A stretch of DNA of 40,054 nucleotides, taken from an uncultured Acidimicrobiaceae bacterium (GTDB lineage Bacteria; Actinomycetota; Acidimicrobiia; Spongiisociales; UBA5794). The position numbers were made by a program, and so were the translations under genes. Where the stretch lies: contig CAMYKI010000020.1 of the NCBI GenBank assembly GCA_947258985.1, forward strand, positions 1 through 40,054, written 5' to 3'. The number at the start of each line of letters is the position of its first letter. Position 1 is the first letter of the stretch. Below, piece by piece: positions 23,727-32,542 of the stretch. The notes under the pieces are model-generated. The model was given only the letters and a program-made list of their open reading frames with translations. It had not been told where the DNA came from and did not search any database.

Positions 23727-23838
23727 TGCCGGTACAACCTACTTGATACCCCTGCTTAATCCCGAAGTCTCCACGTGCCCAACCGGGCACATCTCCGCTC
23801 GAATCGGGTAGATTTCTGTCGACGTCGATAGGAGTGCG

Positions 23839-24300
23839 ATGACCACGGAGATTCCACTCGAAGCTGCCAGCCATCGGCAGGTTGCAGTCGAGCTGTTCAA
23901 TCGAACCTGGGAACTTCTCGACAAGGAGAGGAGAACCGACGCCGAGGATGCCGAGATGCTGACGGCGGCTTTCGCCTCGCGCTACCACTGGCGTCAGATC
24001 GGCGATTCCAAGAACTTCTCGGTGAGCGACTGGCAGGTGTCGCGGGTAGCGGCGGTACTCGGCAACCCTGATCTCGCAGAGGACTACGGCCGGCGCTCTC
24101 TCGAGGTGGCCTCCACTGCCAATCTGGGCCCCTTTTACGTCGGGTACGGACATGAGGCCCTCGCCCGTGCGGCTCTGATGGCGGGCAACCGCAAGGAGGC
24201 CGGGCGCCACCTGCGGTCGGCTCAGGAGCTGCTGGAGCAGGTTGTGGATTCCTCGGCGCGGGACCTGTTAGCCGCCGACCTGGGCGAATTGGACGGATAG
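23839..24300 (+). CDS. Small all-helical protein, possibly TPR-like
   Basis: This 153-residue soluble protein is predicted to be helical throughout. Helix pairs such as HRQVAVELFNRTWELLDKE, DWQVSRVAAVLGNPDLAEDY and EALARAALMAGNRKEAGRHL resemble tetratricopeptide repeats in length and Ala/Gly placement. AGGAG lies 5 bases before the ATG. It is followed after 5 bp by the truncated globin gene, so the two are probably co-transcribed. I know no function for it; it occurs as a hypothetical protein in Actinomycetota. Confidence 0.72.
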   Translation: MTTEIPLEAASHRQVAVELFNRTWELLDKERRTDAEDAEMLTAAFASRYHWRQIGDSKNFSVSDWQVSRVAAVLGNPDLAEDYGRRSLEVASTANLGPFYVGYGHEALARAALMAGNRKEAGRHLRSAQELLEQVVDSSARDLLAADLGELDG

Positions 24301-24305
24301 CTTCT

Positions 24306-24740
24306 GTGTATCCGGAATCGCCCCCCGTGGGCAGCCATCCCTGGGGCAATGCCCCCACCCCATACGAGGAACTCGGGGGCGAGCAGGTGCTGCGGGAGTT
24401 GGTCGACAGGTTCTACGACGTCATCGCTGCCGATTCTCCTGCGCTGCGGGCGATGCACCCTGCGGATGACACGAACTCGCGCCGTAACCTCTTTGACTTT
24501 CTCAGCGGATGGTTGGGCGGGCCTCAGCTCTACATGGAGCGCAAGGGACATCCCCGGTTGCGGATGCGGCATCTCCCGTTCTCCATAGGTGAGGCGGAAG
24601 CCGCAGAGTGGATGAGCTGTATGCAGCACGCTCTCGATGAAACAGCTGTGGCCGAACCGCTGCGCTCCTATCTCGACACGCGTCTCTCGCAAACGGCCGA
24701 TCACGTGATCAATACCGCAACGGGCGATGAGCCCGGATAG
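24306..24740 (+). CDS. glbO: Group II truncated hemoglobin
   Basis: This 144-residue globin of the 2-over-2 fold shows the group II pattern: PYEELGGEQVLRELVDRFYD (B10 Tyr37), FLSGWLGGP, the proximal haem-binding His89 in RMRHLPF and Trp102 in EAAEWMSCM (G8). Such proteins bind oxygen and are linked to oxygen, NO or peroxide chemistry in the cytoplasm. A GTG start 5 bp after the previous stop gives a normal length with a short Pro/Gly-rich extension. No strong ribosome site is seen, so coupling to the upstream gene is likely. Confidence 0.92.
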   Translation: MYPESPPVGSHPWGNAPTPYEELGGEQVLRELVDRFYDVIAADSPALRAMHPADDTNSRRNLFDFLSGWLGGPQLYMERKGHPRLRMRHLPFSIGEAEAAEWMSCMQHALDETAVAEPLRSYLDTRLSQTADHVINTATGDEPG

Positions 24741-24767
24741 CCCCCGGTGGTTGCGATACTGCTGCGC

Positions 24768-26693
24768 ATGCGAATCCGCCATTTGACCTCTCTGCTCGCA
24801 GCAACCTTGCTCTTTTCTTTGGCCGGGCCGGTCGCCACTCTGGCGGCTCTGCCGCCCGGCGGTTCTTTCGTGGATGACAATGGCAACGTTCACGAGGGGT
24901 TTATCGAAGCGATCGCTGCGGAAGGAATCACCAAGGGCTGCAACCCGCCGATCAACGACGAGTATTGCCCCGACGCTTCGGTGACTCGGCAGCAGATGGC
25001 GGCTTTCCTCGTTCGTGCTCTGGCCCTTCCGGCGAGCCGCACCGATTACTTCAGCGACGACAACGGGTCTTTGTTCGAGGCAGACATCAACTCCCTGGCA
25101 GCTGCAGCAGTGACCCGAGGCTGCAATCCACCGGCCAACGACCGGTTCTGCCCAACCGCCCGGGTGACTCGGCAGCAGATGGCGGCGTTTCTAGCGAGGG
25201 CATTCGGCTACACAGACCCCGGCCGAGGTGACTGGTTCACAGACGACGATGGGTCCCTATTCGAGGCCGATATCGACCTCTTGCGCCAGGCCGGTGTCAC
25301 CCTGGGCTGCAATCCGCCTGCCAACACCCGCTTCTGTCCGTCGGCTCCAGTGCGGCGCGACGAAATGGCTTCTTTCCTCGGGAGGGCGCTGGGTCTGGAT
25401 CCGACCACTCCTTCAACCGTGGGCAGCGCCTGCGTGCGCCCCGGAACGGGACTGGCACCAAATCGACAGATCATCGTGAATCCGGGACAGACTCCAACCC
25501 TGGCTGAGGCCTTTGCCGATGCGGAGCCCGGGGACCACATCGTTCTGGTGGCGGGGACCCACCGTCCGGGCGGCAATCTCGCTATTACCAAATCGGGAAC
25601 ACCGAACGCATGGATTCAGATAGTGGCAGCGCCCGGAGCGACGCCTGTCATCGATCTCGAAGGAGCCGGTGAGTTCCGGATAGGTGGCTCGTACATCTCG
25701 CTGTCCGGGATCGACATACGCAACGGCGGCGGCAACAACCTCCACATAGCTCCCGGTGCTACGGACGTTCACCATGTGCACGTCGCAAACACCACCATCC
25801 ACGATCTGGCATGGGGGCCGGGAGCTGCGATCAAGATCAATCGGAATAATCCGCAGGGTGCCGGCGTGGGATCCATCTGTCTCGAGAACAACGATGTCAG
25901 CGAAGCCATCAACAACGCGATCATCGACGGGGTCGGAGTAGCCGGCGCCGTCGTGATAGGCAACGACATCCATGACAATCAAGCCGGCAGTCACGGGATC
26001 TTCTTCAAGGGCGGATCATCCGACGTACTCATTGAAGGCAACCTGATCAGAGGGATCCGAGCCAATGCCGCCCTCCAACTTGGTGGCGACACCGGCGCCT
26101 CGTTCTGGAATCCGGCCTTTCCGGCCTGGGAGGGCGTCAACCAGGTCGCACGGAACAACTTGATCGCGGACTTCGACGACTCGGCGGTCGAGATCCGCGG
26201 GGTCAACGGGGCACTCGTCTACAACAACACAATCGTGACCCAGAGCGGTTTTTCGGTTTTCCGCCTTCAGAACGGCAACAACTCATCTGGGGGCTCGAGT
26301 GGGAACGACAACGTTCACATCAGCAGCAACCTGATCGTCGGCACCGGTGGTGACCCGCAATATGCGCGCAACGACGCCGGTACTGCCACGATCACGTTCG
26401 GCCCGCAGCTATGGGCCGGTACATTTCACAACTCGGGCGGCGCCACGCCCGGGATTCCGCAGTTTCCGCAGCCGACTGATGTCGTCGCCGGCCCCAGCGA
26501 GCTTTCCGACGTGCTTGCCGATCCGACCGTCATCGGTCTCAATGGGCTGGTCGATGCTGTCAACAGATACCGGCCCACCGCCGGCAGTGCCGCCATCGGG
26601 GCTGGGGAGCCGCTTCCCGGAGTTGCGTACGACATACTCGGAGACGACCGATCGGTATCCGCTCCCACGATGGGTGCGATCGAGAATCCGTAG
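24768..26693 (+). CDS. Exported protein with three SLH-like repeats and a parallel beta-helix domain
   Basis: This 641-residue protein has a signal peptide (MRIRHLTSLLAATLLFSLAG..). Residues about 34-205 hold three SLH-like repeats, each with F.DD.....E..I..LA..GVT.GCNPP.N..FCP....TR.QMAAFL.RA and two cysteines that probably form a disulfide. The rest (about 225-640) is a right-handed beta-helix of the polysaccharide-lyase/NosD kind (NNAIIDG.., VVIGNDIHDN, NLIRGIRANAALQLG). SLH modules anchor proteins to secondary cell-wall polymers, so this may be a wall-bound carbohydrate-acting protein. The start at ATG 24768 is preferred over an in-frame GTG at 24747 because it gives a standard signal. 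The amidase gene starts 1 bp after the stop. Confidence 0.85.
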   Translation: MRIRHLTSLLAATLLFSLAGPVATLAALPPGGSFVDDNGNVHEGFIEAIAAEGITKGCNPPINDEYCPDASVTRQQMAAFLVRALALPASRTDYFSDDNGSLFEADINSLAAAAVTRGCNPPANDRFCPTARVTRQQMAAFLARAFGYTDPGRGDWFTDDDGSLFEADIDLLRQAGVTLGCNPPANTRFCPSAPVRRDEMASFLGRALGLDPTTPSTVGSACVRPGTGLAPNRQIIVNPGQTPTLAEAFADAEPGDHIVLVAGTHRPGGNLAITKSGTPNAWIQIVAAPGATPVIDLEGAGEFRIGGSYISLSGIDIRNGGGNNLHIAPGATDVHHVHVANTTIHDLAWGPGAAIKINRNNPQGAGVGSICLENNDVSEAINNAIIDGVGVAGAVVIGNDIHDNQAGSHGIFFKGGSSDVLIEGNLIRGIRANAALQLGGDTGASFWNPAFPAWEGVNQVARNNLIADFDDSAVEIRGVNGALVYNNTIVTQSGFSVFRLQNGNNSSGGSSGNDNVHISSNLIVGTGGDPQYARNDAGTATITFGPQLWAGTFHNSGGATPGIPQFPQPTDVVAGPSELSDVLADPTVIGLNGLVDAVNRYRPTAGSAAIGAGEPLPGVAYDILGDDRSVSAPTMGAIENP

Positions 26694-26694
26694 G

Positions 26695-27543
26695 ATGCCC
26701 CCCGTGGCTCCGATCACTCGCCGTCGCTTTCTTGGTTCCATCCTTGCCGCTACCGCCGTTGGCGGTGCGGGGCTAGTGGCCCGGTTGGCGACGGGACAAG
26801 AACAGCAACCGTCGGCGGTGGTGACAACCTCTTCGCCAACAGCCGCGCCTCCGCCGCCACAACCCACGACTTCAACCTCGATCACGGGCGGGACGACAAC
26901 CACCGAAGCCACCACCACGACAACCGTCGGTGCCACTACGACGGCTCCGGGGTCACAGGGACTGCAGGTCATCTGTAGGGAGGCGTGGGGAGCTCTTCCT
27001 ATCTCAGGCGAATTCATTGCGCACGCCATCGAACACATCACGATCCACCACACGGCCGTTGTTCTGGACGACAACGCCGCGGCCCCGGGCCGAGTCCGGC
27101 AACACCAGAGCTTCCACCAGAGCCTCGGCTGGCCCGACCTGGCCTACCACTTCATCATTGATTCCGGGGGCAACATCTACGAGGGCCGACCGACCGACGC
27201 GGTGGGCGATACAGGTACGGACTACGACCCGACCGGCCATCTGCTCATTTGCTGTGAAGGCGACTTCGATCGTCAGGAAGTTCCCGACGACCAGTACACC
27301 TCTCTCGTCGCCATGCTCGCCTGGGGAGCGGCGGAGTTCGGTATCGAGCCGGGTGAGATCCGGGGGCACCGCGACGTCGCCAGCACAACCTGCCCGGGCG
27401 ACAACCTGTACAGGTTCCTCGAAGACGGCGTGCTGCACAGGGATGTGGCCTCAGTCTTGGTCGATGACGATCTCGCAATCGAGATCGTGTGTGGCAGCGC
27501 CGGAGCCGACAGAGTCGAGCAAATCGAAGCGGGCGGGGTCTAG
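26695..27543 (+). CDS. Tat-exported peptidoglycan-recognition / N-acetylmuramoyl-L-alanine amidase protein
   Basis: This 282-residue protein has a Tat-type signal (ITRRRFLGSILAATAVGGAG), a Thr/Pro-rich linker (about 40-85) and an Amidase_2/PGRP domain. Zinc-ligand positions are visible: His in ITIHHTAV, His in RGHRDVAS and Cys in TTCPGDN; the substrate strand is AYHFIIDSGGNIYEGRP. It would cleave the bond between muramic acid and the stem peptide outside the membrane. The ATG at 26695, one base after the previous stop, is chosen over a GTG at 26704; the frame runs open far upstream, but that part overlaps the beta-helix gene. Co-expression with the SLH/beta-helix protein suggests joint action at the wall. 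Confidence 0.88.
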   Translation: MPPVAPITRRRFLGSILAATAVGGAGLVARLATGQEQQPSAVVTTSSPTAAPPPPQPTTSTSITGGTTTTEATTTTTVGATTTAPGSQGLQVICREAWGALPISGEFIAHAIEHITIHHTAVVLDDNAAAPGRVRQHQSFHQSLGWPDLAYHFIIDSGGNIYEGRPTDAVGDTGTDYDPTGHLLICCEGDFDRQEVPDDQYTSLVAMLAWGAAEFGIEPGEIRGHRDVASTTCPGDNLYRFLEDGVLHRDVASVLVDDDLAIEIVCGSAGADRVEQIEAGGV

Positions 27544-27664
27544 AGGTATGCACCACCGGGGTGCTCCGCGGTAGCCGTCCGGCTCGCGGCTCTACGGGGG
27601 CTTCCTAGTTTCACAAGGGTCGACGGCGAGTAGCCTGGTAGGCATACACACCGGAGGTGAACTG

Positions 27665-28903
27665 GTGAAACGGTACTCATTGCTGCTTGCCGCAGCCGCG
27701 GTGCTTGTGGCCGCATGCGGGGGGACCACTACCGAGAACGACCAGGCCGGAGAATCGTCGGCCGCGACCAACACCTCGGCCCAGGTTTCGGATACGGCGG
27801 CTACGGAGGAAACAGCTGCCGCCTCCGGAGATGCGTCGATCGATGATCTTGACCTCGGCGAAGACGGTGAGTTGAGCCTTGACGACTTCATCCCCGGCGC
27901 CCGGTCAGGTCCGATGGATGAAGCAGACGCACGGGCGGAGGAGATGGCGATCCAGCAGCAGATCGCGGAGTGCATGGCCGACGAGGGCTTCGAGTACATC
28001 CCCTTCGTGCCGGTTGAGGTCGGCGGCGGGTTCGGATTCGAGGAGGAAGACCACGGGGAGTGGGTCAAGAAGTATGGATTCGGCATCAGCACTCAGGTGC
28101 TGATGGAAGAGGAATTCGCATCCGAAGAAGGTTCGGACCCATGGGCTGATGATCCGAACAACGAGATAGTCGAGGCCATGGACGAGCTCGAGCAGGAGGA
28201 GTACTTCCGGCTTCTTCACGGCGGCGAACCGGAGATCATCGAGAACACGCCTTGGGAAGAGATCGAAGCAATGACCCCCGAGGAGCAGGAGCAGTTCTTC
28301 GACGAGGCCTATCGCGACTGGCAACCCGACGGTTGTATGAGCATGGCCTACGAGGAGGCCTACAACTCCGAAGGAGACATGGCCTTTTGGGAGGAGTTCG
28401 GCGATGACTTCGATGAATTCTGGACTAGAGCCCAAGCCGATCCGCGCATCGTCGAAGCCGAGGCGGCATGGTCAACCTGTATGGCACAGAAGGGCCACGA
28501 CTTCCCCGATCAGGAGGCCATGTATACATATCTCTATGGCACCGAAATCGGCGGTGAGTACGTCGAGGGCGAGTTCACCGCCAAAGTGGAAGAAGTAGTC
28601 ACATGGCCATGGGAGGAGTTCGGCGAAGACGGTGAAGGTTTCTATGTAGAGACCACCGTCACCATTGAGGAAGGGGAAGAGGGCGAGAGCGTCGAGGAGG
28701 ACGATTTCGAGTATCCGACGCCGGAATACGACCCGGAACTGCTGCAACCACTGATCGACGAAGAGCTCTCGCTGGCCGTGGCCGATTGGGAGTGTTCACA
28801 GGACATGCAGAACCTGTTCGAAACGGTCTACAAAGAGCTCGAGCAGCAGTTCCTCGAGGAGAACCTGGATCGGCTCTTGTCATTCAAGGAGGAGCATTCC
28901 TAG
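27665..28903 (+). CDS. Very acidic lipoprotein of unknown function
   Basis: This 412-residue protein starts at a GTG right after GGAGGTGA. The lipoprotein signal ends VLVAAC with Cys18, followed by a Thr/Glu/Ala linker. The mature part is extremely rich in Glu and Asp, with repeated MADEGFEYIPF-, MTPEEQEQFF- and WEEFGED-type segments and a few conserved-looking Cys (ECMADEGF, DGCMSMAYEEAY, WSTCMAQKGHDF, DWECSQDM) that may pair. The layout is typical of surface lipoproteins of unknown role in actinobacteria that lie upstream of MacAB-like efflux genes. It may be a sensor or accessory of that transporter, which is inference. Confidence 0.8.
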   Translation: MKRYSLLLAAAAVLVAACGGTTTENDQAGESSAATNTSAQVSDTAATEETAAASGDASIDDLDLGEDGELSLDDFIPGARSGPMDEADARAEEMAIQQQIAECMADEGFEYIPFVPVEVGGGFGFEEEDHGEWVKKYGFGISTQVLMEEEFASEEGSDPWADDPNNEIVEAMDELEQEEYFRLLHGGEPEIIENTPWEEIEAMTPEEQEQFFDEAYRDWQPDGCMSMAYEEAYNSEGDMAFWEEFGDDFDEFWTRAQADPRIVEAEAAWSTCMAQKGHDFPDQEAMYTYLYGTEIGGEYVEGEFTAKVEEVVTWPWEEFGEDGEGFYVETTVTIEEGEEGESVEEDDFEYPTPEYDPELLQPLIDEELSLAVADWECSQDMQNLFETVYKELEQQFLEENLDRLLSFKEEHS

Positions 28904-28932
28904 GCGTCGCCGATAGATCGGGGGAGGCAACG

Positions 28933-29004
28933 GTGTCCGGCGTCCTTGTCGCCGAACGAGGTGGAGAAGCTGCGGTGACGCATGAGCACGGAGACGTGCG
29001 TTGA
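28933..29004 (+). CDS. 23-residue leader ORF coupled to the efflux adaptor
   Basis: A GTG preceded by GGGGGAGG at 5 bases opens a short frame (SGVLVAERGGEAAVTHEHGD..) that stops with TGA at 29002-29004. The next gene's TTG start at 29001 overlaps this stop as TTGA. A strong ribosome site feeding a weak TTG start in this way suggests translational coupling. The peptide has no known relatives that I recognise. It could simply be the true N-terminal region in another frame if one base were wrong. Confidence 0.4.
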   Translation: MSGVLVAERGGEAAVTHEHGDVR

Positions 29005-30560
29005 GCCGACGCGTCATTCTCGTGCTGGCACTGCTGGCGGTGACAACGGCCGCCGTCGTCGGCTGGGTTGCCGGAACCCGCATCAAGTCTCCGGCGCAGG
29101 TCGCATCGGAAGCAGAGCCACCGGAACCGTCGCTGATAACCGTCCCGGTCGCCAGCGTTGTGATTGCCAACGACGTCGTCGTGCGCGGAACCGTCCGTTT
29201 CGACGAGCCCGAGTCGATATCCGCTCCACAGCTTGCCGTCCCGGAGCTGTCGCCGGTGGTCACCTGGGTGCCTGCGGTCGGTGACGAACTCGACGAGGGT
29301 TCGGTCCTCTTCGAGCTGGCGGGGCGGCCGACTTTTGCCCTCCAGGGAGACCTGCCTCTCTTTCGCACCGTGCTGCCCGGGGACGAAGGCGAAGACATCG
29401 CCCAGCTGCAAACGGCCCTGCACCGGCTCGGTTTCGACCCGGGTGTGATCGACGGCGTCTACGGACCCGACACCGAGGCGGCGGTGCGCGTCTTCTACAC
29501 CTCAAATGGCTATGAACCGATTGATCCCGATCCGGCCTTGCTGCAACAAGTGGATGTCGCAGAGGAGATGGTCGACGCGGCGCGTGACGCGTACAACGCG
29601 ATCAGATCGCACAACGCCGTGGCAGTGGCAGCCCAACAGGCCGCGATCGATGCCGCTTCTGCGCTTGCTGGGGCTAGAGATGAGCTAGAAGTGGCGCAAC
29701 AGAGACTTGCCGAGGCTCAGTCCGGCACGCACCCCGATACCGGAGAGCCCCCGACCACGTCGGAGATGGCAGCCCTCGAAGAGACGGTTGCCGGGAAGGA
29801 GGCTGTGGTCGCAAAGAGGCAGGAACAGCTCGCCTCCGCGCAGGGTGAAGCAGATGCCATCGGCCCGCCACAGGATTCGAGCCGAGAGCTTGCGGCTTTG
29901 AACGACGCCAAAGAGGACCTCGCCGTCGCCTGGAGCCAGGTCGGTGTACCCGTGCCCGATGGGGAGTTCATGTTCTTCAGGGTATTCCCGATACGAATCG
30001 ACCGGGTGGCGGTCACCCGCGGTGACATCGCCGGAGCCTCGATGATGGACGTGTCTGGATCGAGGCTGGCCATTGACTCGGCGGTTTCCGTTGACGAAGC
30101 CGACCTCATCGAGGAAGGACATCGGGTCAGAATCGAGTTGAGTCGCCTCGACATCGAACTGGGCGGGACGGTGGAGGACAAGGGTGATCGACCCGGCTCC
30201 GACGGTGTCGCTGCCGACGAGGTCTACCTCGAAATACTCCCCGACGAGGTCAGGGCGGAACTCAACAACACCAACGTAAAGATCACGATCCCGGTGGCCG
30301 CCCGCTCAACGAGCGGGGAAGTGCTGGCGGTTCCCGCCGCGGCGCTTTCGGCGACAGCCTCCGGGGACACCATCGTCACGGTGGAAGAGGAAGGCGGAAC
30401 GACACGAGATGTGAAGGTGAAACCGGGTCTGTCGGCTCCCGGTGGCCTGGTCGAAGTGACGGTCCTCGAAGGCTCGCTGGAAGAGGGGGATCGCGTGGTG
30501 GTCGGCTTGCGGCAACCTACGGCGCCCACCACCACTATCGAGGGTCCAGCGGAGACATGA
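29001..30560 (+). CDS. Efflux adaptor (HlyD/MacA-like) with a peptidoglycan-binding domain
   Basis: This 519-residue protein has an N-terminal transmembrane anchor (about 4-25) and a lipoyl-like first half (VRGTVRFDEPESI). A PG_binding_1 domain lies at about 127-172 (DIAQLQTALHRLGFDPGVID). A coiled-coil hairpin follows (about 185-310, Ala/Glu-rich), then beta-barrel parts (VAVTRGDIAGASMM, VRIELSRLDIELGGTVE) and a C-terminal VKVKPG..GLVEV.VLEGSLEEGDRVVVG segment. In monoderms this type links a MacB-like transporter to the cell wall. The TTG start is assigned from the overlapping leader ORF. It overlaps the ATPase gene by 4 bases. Confidence 0.85.
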   Translation: MSRRVILVLALLAVTTAAVVGWVAGTRIKSPAQVASEAEPPEPSLITVPVASVVIANDVVVRGTVRFDEPESISAPQLAVPELSPVVTWVPAVGDELDEGSVLFELAGRPTFALQGDLPLFRTVLPGDEGEDIAQLQTALHRLGFDPGVIDGVYGPDTEAAVRVFYTSNGYEPIDPDPALLQQVDVAEEMVDAARDAYNAIRSHNAVAVAAQQAAIDAASALAGARDELEVAQQRLAEAQSGTHPDTGEPPTTSEMAALEETVAGKEAVVAKRQEQLASAQGEADAIGPPQDSSRELAALNDAKEDLAVAWSQVGVPVPDGEFMFFRVFPIRIDRVAVTRGDIAGASMMDVSGSRLAIDSAVSVDEADLIEEGHRVRIELSRLDIELGGTVEDKGDRPGSDGVAADEVYLEILPDEVRAELNNTNVKITIPVAARSTSGEVLAVPAAALSATASGDTIVTVEEEGGTTRDVKVKPGLSAPGGLVEVTVLEGSLEEGDRVVVGLRQPTAPTTTIEGPAET

Positions 30561-31237
30561 GTGCCGTCGTCGCACTCGATACGGTCTCGCGAACATTTCC
30601 CGGATCGCCACCTGTCGAGGCAGTCAAAGAGGCATCGCTCGAGGTCGCCGCGGGCGACTATCTCGCCATTTTCGGCCCATCGGGATCCGGGAAGTCGACG
30701 TTGCTTCACATCCTCGGCTGTCTCGACACCCCGACTACCGGGAGCTACGAGCTGTTGGGCCAGGACGTTGGCGATCTGAGCGACGGCTTGCGCACCTCGC
30801 TACGAGGCAGCGAGATCGGCTTCGTCTTTCAGGCTTTTCACCTGCTGCCGTACCGCACTGTGCTCGAGAATGTCACAACGGGTCTGGTGTACAACCGAAC
30901 GCCGCGGCGAAACCGGCGACGTCTTGCAGAAGAGGCGCTGGCGCGGGTGGGTTTGGAGCACCGGCTCGAATTCACCCCACGCCAGCTCTCAGGTGGTGAG
31001 CGACAGCGGGTAGCGATCGCCCGTGCGGTCGCGGCCCAGCCCACCCTGTTGTTGTGCGACGAACCAACCGGCAACCTCGACTCGAAGACGACATCTTCGA
31101 TCCTCGATCTGTTCGATGAACTTCTCACCGATGGTTTGACGCTCCTGGTCATCACTCATGAGGAGGCAATTAGCCAGAGAGCACAGCGCCGGATCGAGAT
31201 CGTCGATGGCGTGCTCACCGAGGAGGGGAAGCCGTGA
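30557..31237 (+). CDS. MacB-type ABC transporter ATP-binding protein
   Basis: This 226-residue ATPase of the LolD/MacB class has Walker [10 protein letters not shown] (about 39-47), the Q-loop [18 protein letters not shown], signature [15 protein letters not shown], Walker [14 protein letters not shown] and the switch His in LVITHEEA. Together with the FtsX-type permease at 31234 it forms a mechanotransmission-type transporter that exports peptides, antibiotics or lipoproteins without moving substrate through the membrane in the classic way. It overlaps by 4 bases at both ends, so the three genes form one operon. Confidence 0.93.
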   Translation: MSAVVALDTVSRTFPGSPPVEAVKEASLEVAAGDYLAIFGPSGSGKSTLLHILGCLDTPTTGSYELLGQDVGDLSDGLRTSLRGSEIGFVFQAFHLLPYRTVLENVTTGLVYNRTPRRNRRRLAEEALARVGLEHRLEFTPRQLSGGERQRVAIARAVAAQPTLLLCDEPTGNLDSKTTSSILDLFDELLTDGLTLLVITHEEAISQRAQRRIEIVDGVLTEEGKP

Positions 31238-32499
31238 CCGAGGTGAAGGTGAAGCCGGCGACGACGCAGCGGATCGTGCGGTCCCGGCTCGGGGTTCGCG
31301 ATCTACTTGCGGAGGCCACTTCGGGGATGCTGGCCCGTCCGGGCCGCACCGCCCTCACTGTGCTCGGCACAGTCCTCGGCGTTGCCGCGTTGGTCGCAAC
31401 GCTCGGCCTGGCGGAGACCGCAGGCAACCAGATTGTGACCCGGTTCGACGCCCTGGCGGCGACATCGGTTTCGGTGAGTAATCGCTCGGAGTTTGGTTTC
31501 GGATTTGGGAGCAGGAACGACAACTCCGTCATTCCCTGGGACGCCGAGGACCGCATGGTGCGGCTCAACGGCGTAGTCGCCGCCGGCACCCTCACCCGGG
31601 TCGACACCGAGGGAGAGCTGGTGAGTTCGGTGCCGATCAACGACCCGTCGGGGCAGAGCAAGTTCGCCATGGAGGTTCTGGCGACCTCTCCCGGTCTTTT
31701 TGACGCGGTCGTCGGCACTCTGGCTACCGGTCGGTACTTCGATGCCGGGCACAACGAGCGATACGATGCGGTCGCCGTGCTGGGACCGGGGGCGGCTGCC
31801 CGCCTGAGGATATCGAGAGTCGATCAGCAGCCTGCGATCTTTGTCGGCGATGTCACCCTTTCGGTGATTGGTATCGTCGGCGACGTTGCGAGGGAGCCGT
31901 CTCTTCTCGACAGCGTCATAATCCCAGACGGGACGGCACGGGCCATGTTTGGCACCCAGGCTCCGGCCGAAGTCCACATCCTGACCGAACTCGGGGCGGC
32001 GCAACTCATTGGGAGCCAGGCGGCGCTGGCTCTTGCGCCCGACCAGTCTGAGTTACTTCGGGTCTCGGTGCCCCCTGAGCCCCGGGCGGTCCGTTCCGGT
32101 GTCGAATCGGACGTCAACACTCTCTTCCTCGTGCTCGGTGGAGTGTCGCTATTGGTCGGTGCGATCGGGATAGCCAATGTAACCCTCGTTTCGGTGCTGG
32201 AGCGGGTCGGCGAGATAGGTTTGCGGCGTGCCGTCGGTGCAGCTCGTCGTCACATTGCGGCCCAGTTCCTGGTCGAGTCGGCGGCGATGGGTCTTGTCGG
32301 GGGCGTTCTCGGAGCCTCCGCCGGGGTCCTGGTCATCGTTGCCGTATCCGCCAGTAAGGAATGGACACCGGTTCTCGATATGGCAGTCCCGCTGCTGGCG
32401 GCGCCTGCCGGGGCGATCGTCGGCCTTGTCGCCGGTCTGTACCCGTCATGGCGGGCGAGTCGGTTGGAACCCGTCGATGCGCTGCGCGGTGGTACATGA
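31234..32499 (+). CDS. MacB/FtsX-type ABC transporter permease
   Basis: This 421-residue protein has a transmembrane segment at about 37-58, a large extracytoplasmic MacB periplasmic-core-type domain (about 65-285) and three C-terminal helices (about 293-318, 345-370 and 385-405). The FtsX hallmarks are present: VSVLERVGEIGLRRAVGAARRHI and the closing GLYPSWRASRLEPVDALRGG. It pairs with the ATPase and adaptor encoded upstream. It ends 43 bp before the stop of the convergent purB; the gap shows no clear terminator. Confidence 0.92.
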   Translation: MTEVKVKPATTQRIVRSRLGVRDLLAEATSGMLARPGRTALTVLGTVLGVAALVATLGLAETAGNQIVTRFDALAATSVSVSNRSEFGFGFGSRNDNSVIPWDAEDRMVRLNGVVAAGTLTRVDTEGELVSSVPINDPSGQSKFAMEVLATSPGLFDAVVGTLATGRYFDAGHNERYDAVAVLGPGAAARLRISRVDQQPAIFVGDVTLSVIGIVGDVAREPSLLDSVIIPDGTARAMFGTQAPAEVHILTELGAAQLIGSQAALALAPDQSELLRVSVPPEPRAVRSGVESDVNTLFLVLGGVSLLVGAIGIANVTLVSVLERVGEIGLRRAVGAARRHIAAQFLVESAAMGLVGGVLGASAGVLVIVAVSASKEWTPVLDMAVPLLAAPAGAIVGLVAGLYPSWRASRLEPVDALRGGT

Positions 32500-32542
32500 C
32501 CTGCTGTCCCGGACGCCGAAAGGGTTCGGGCGTACCTCCAGC

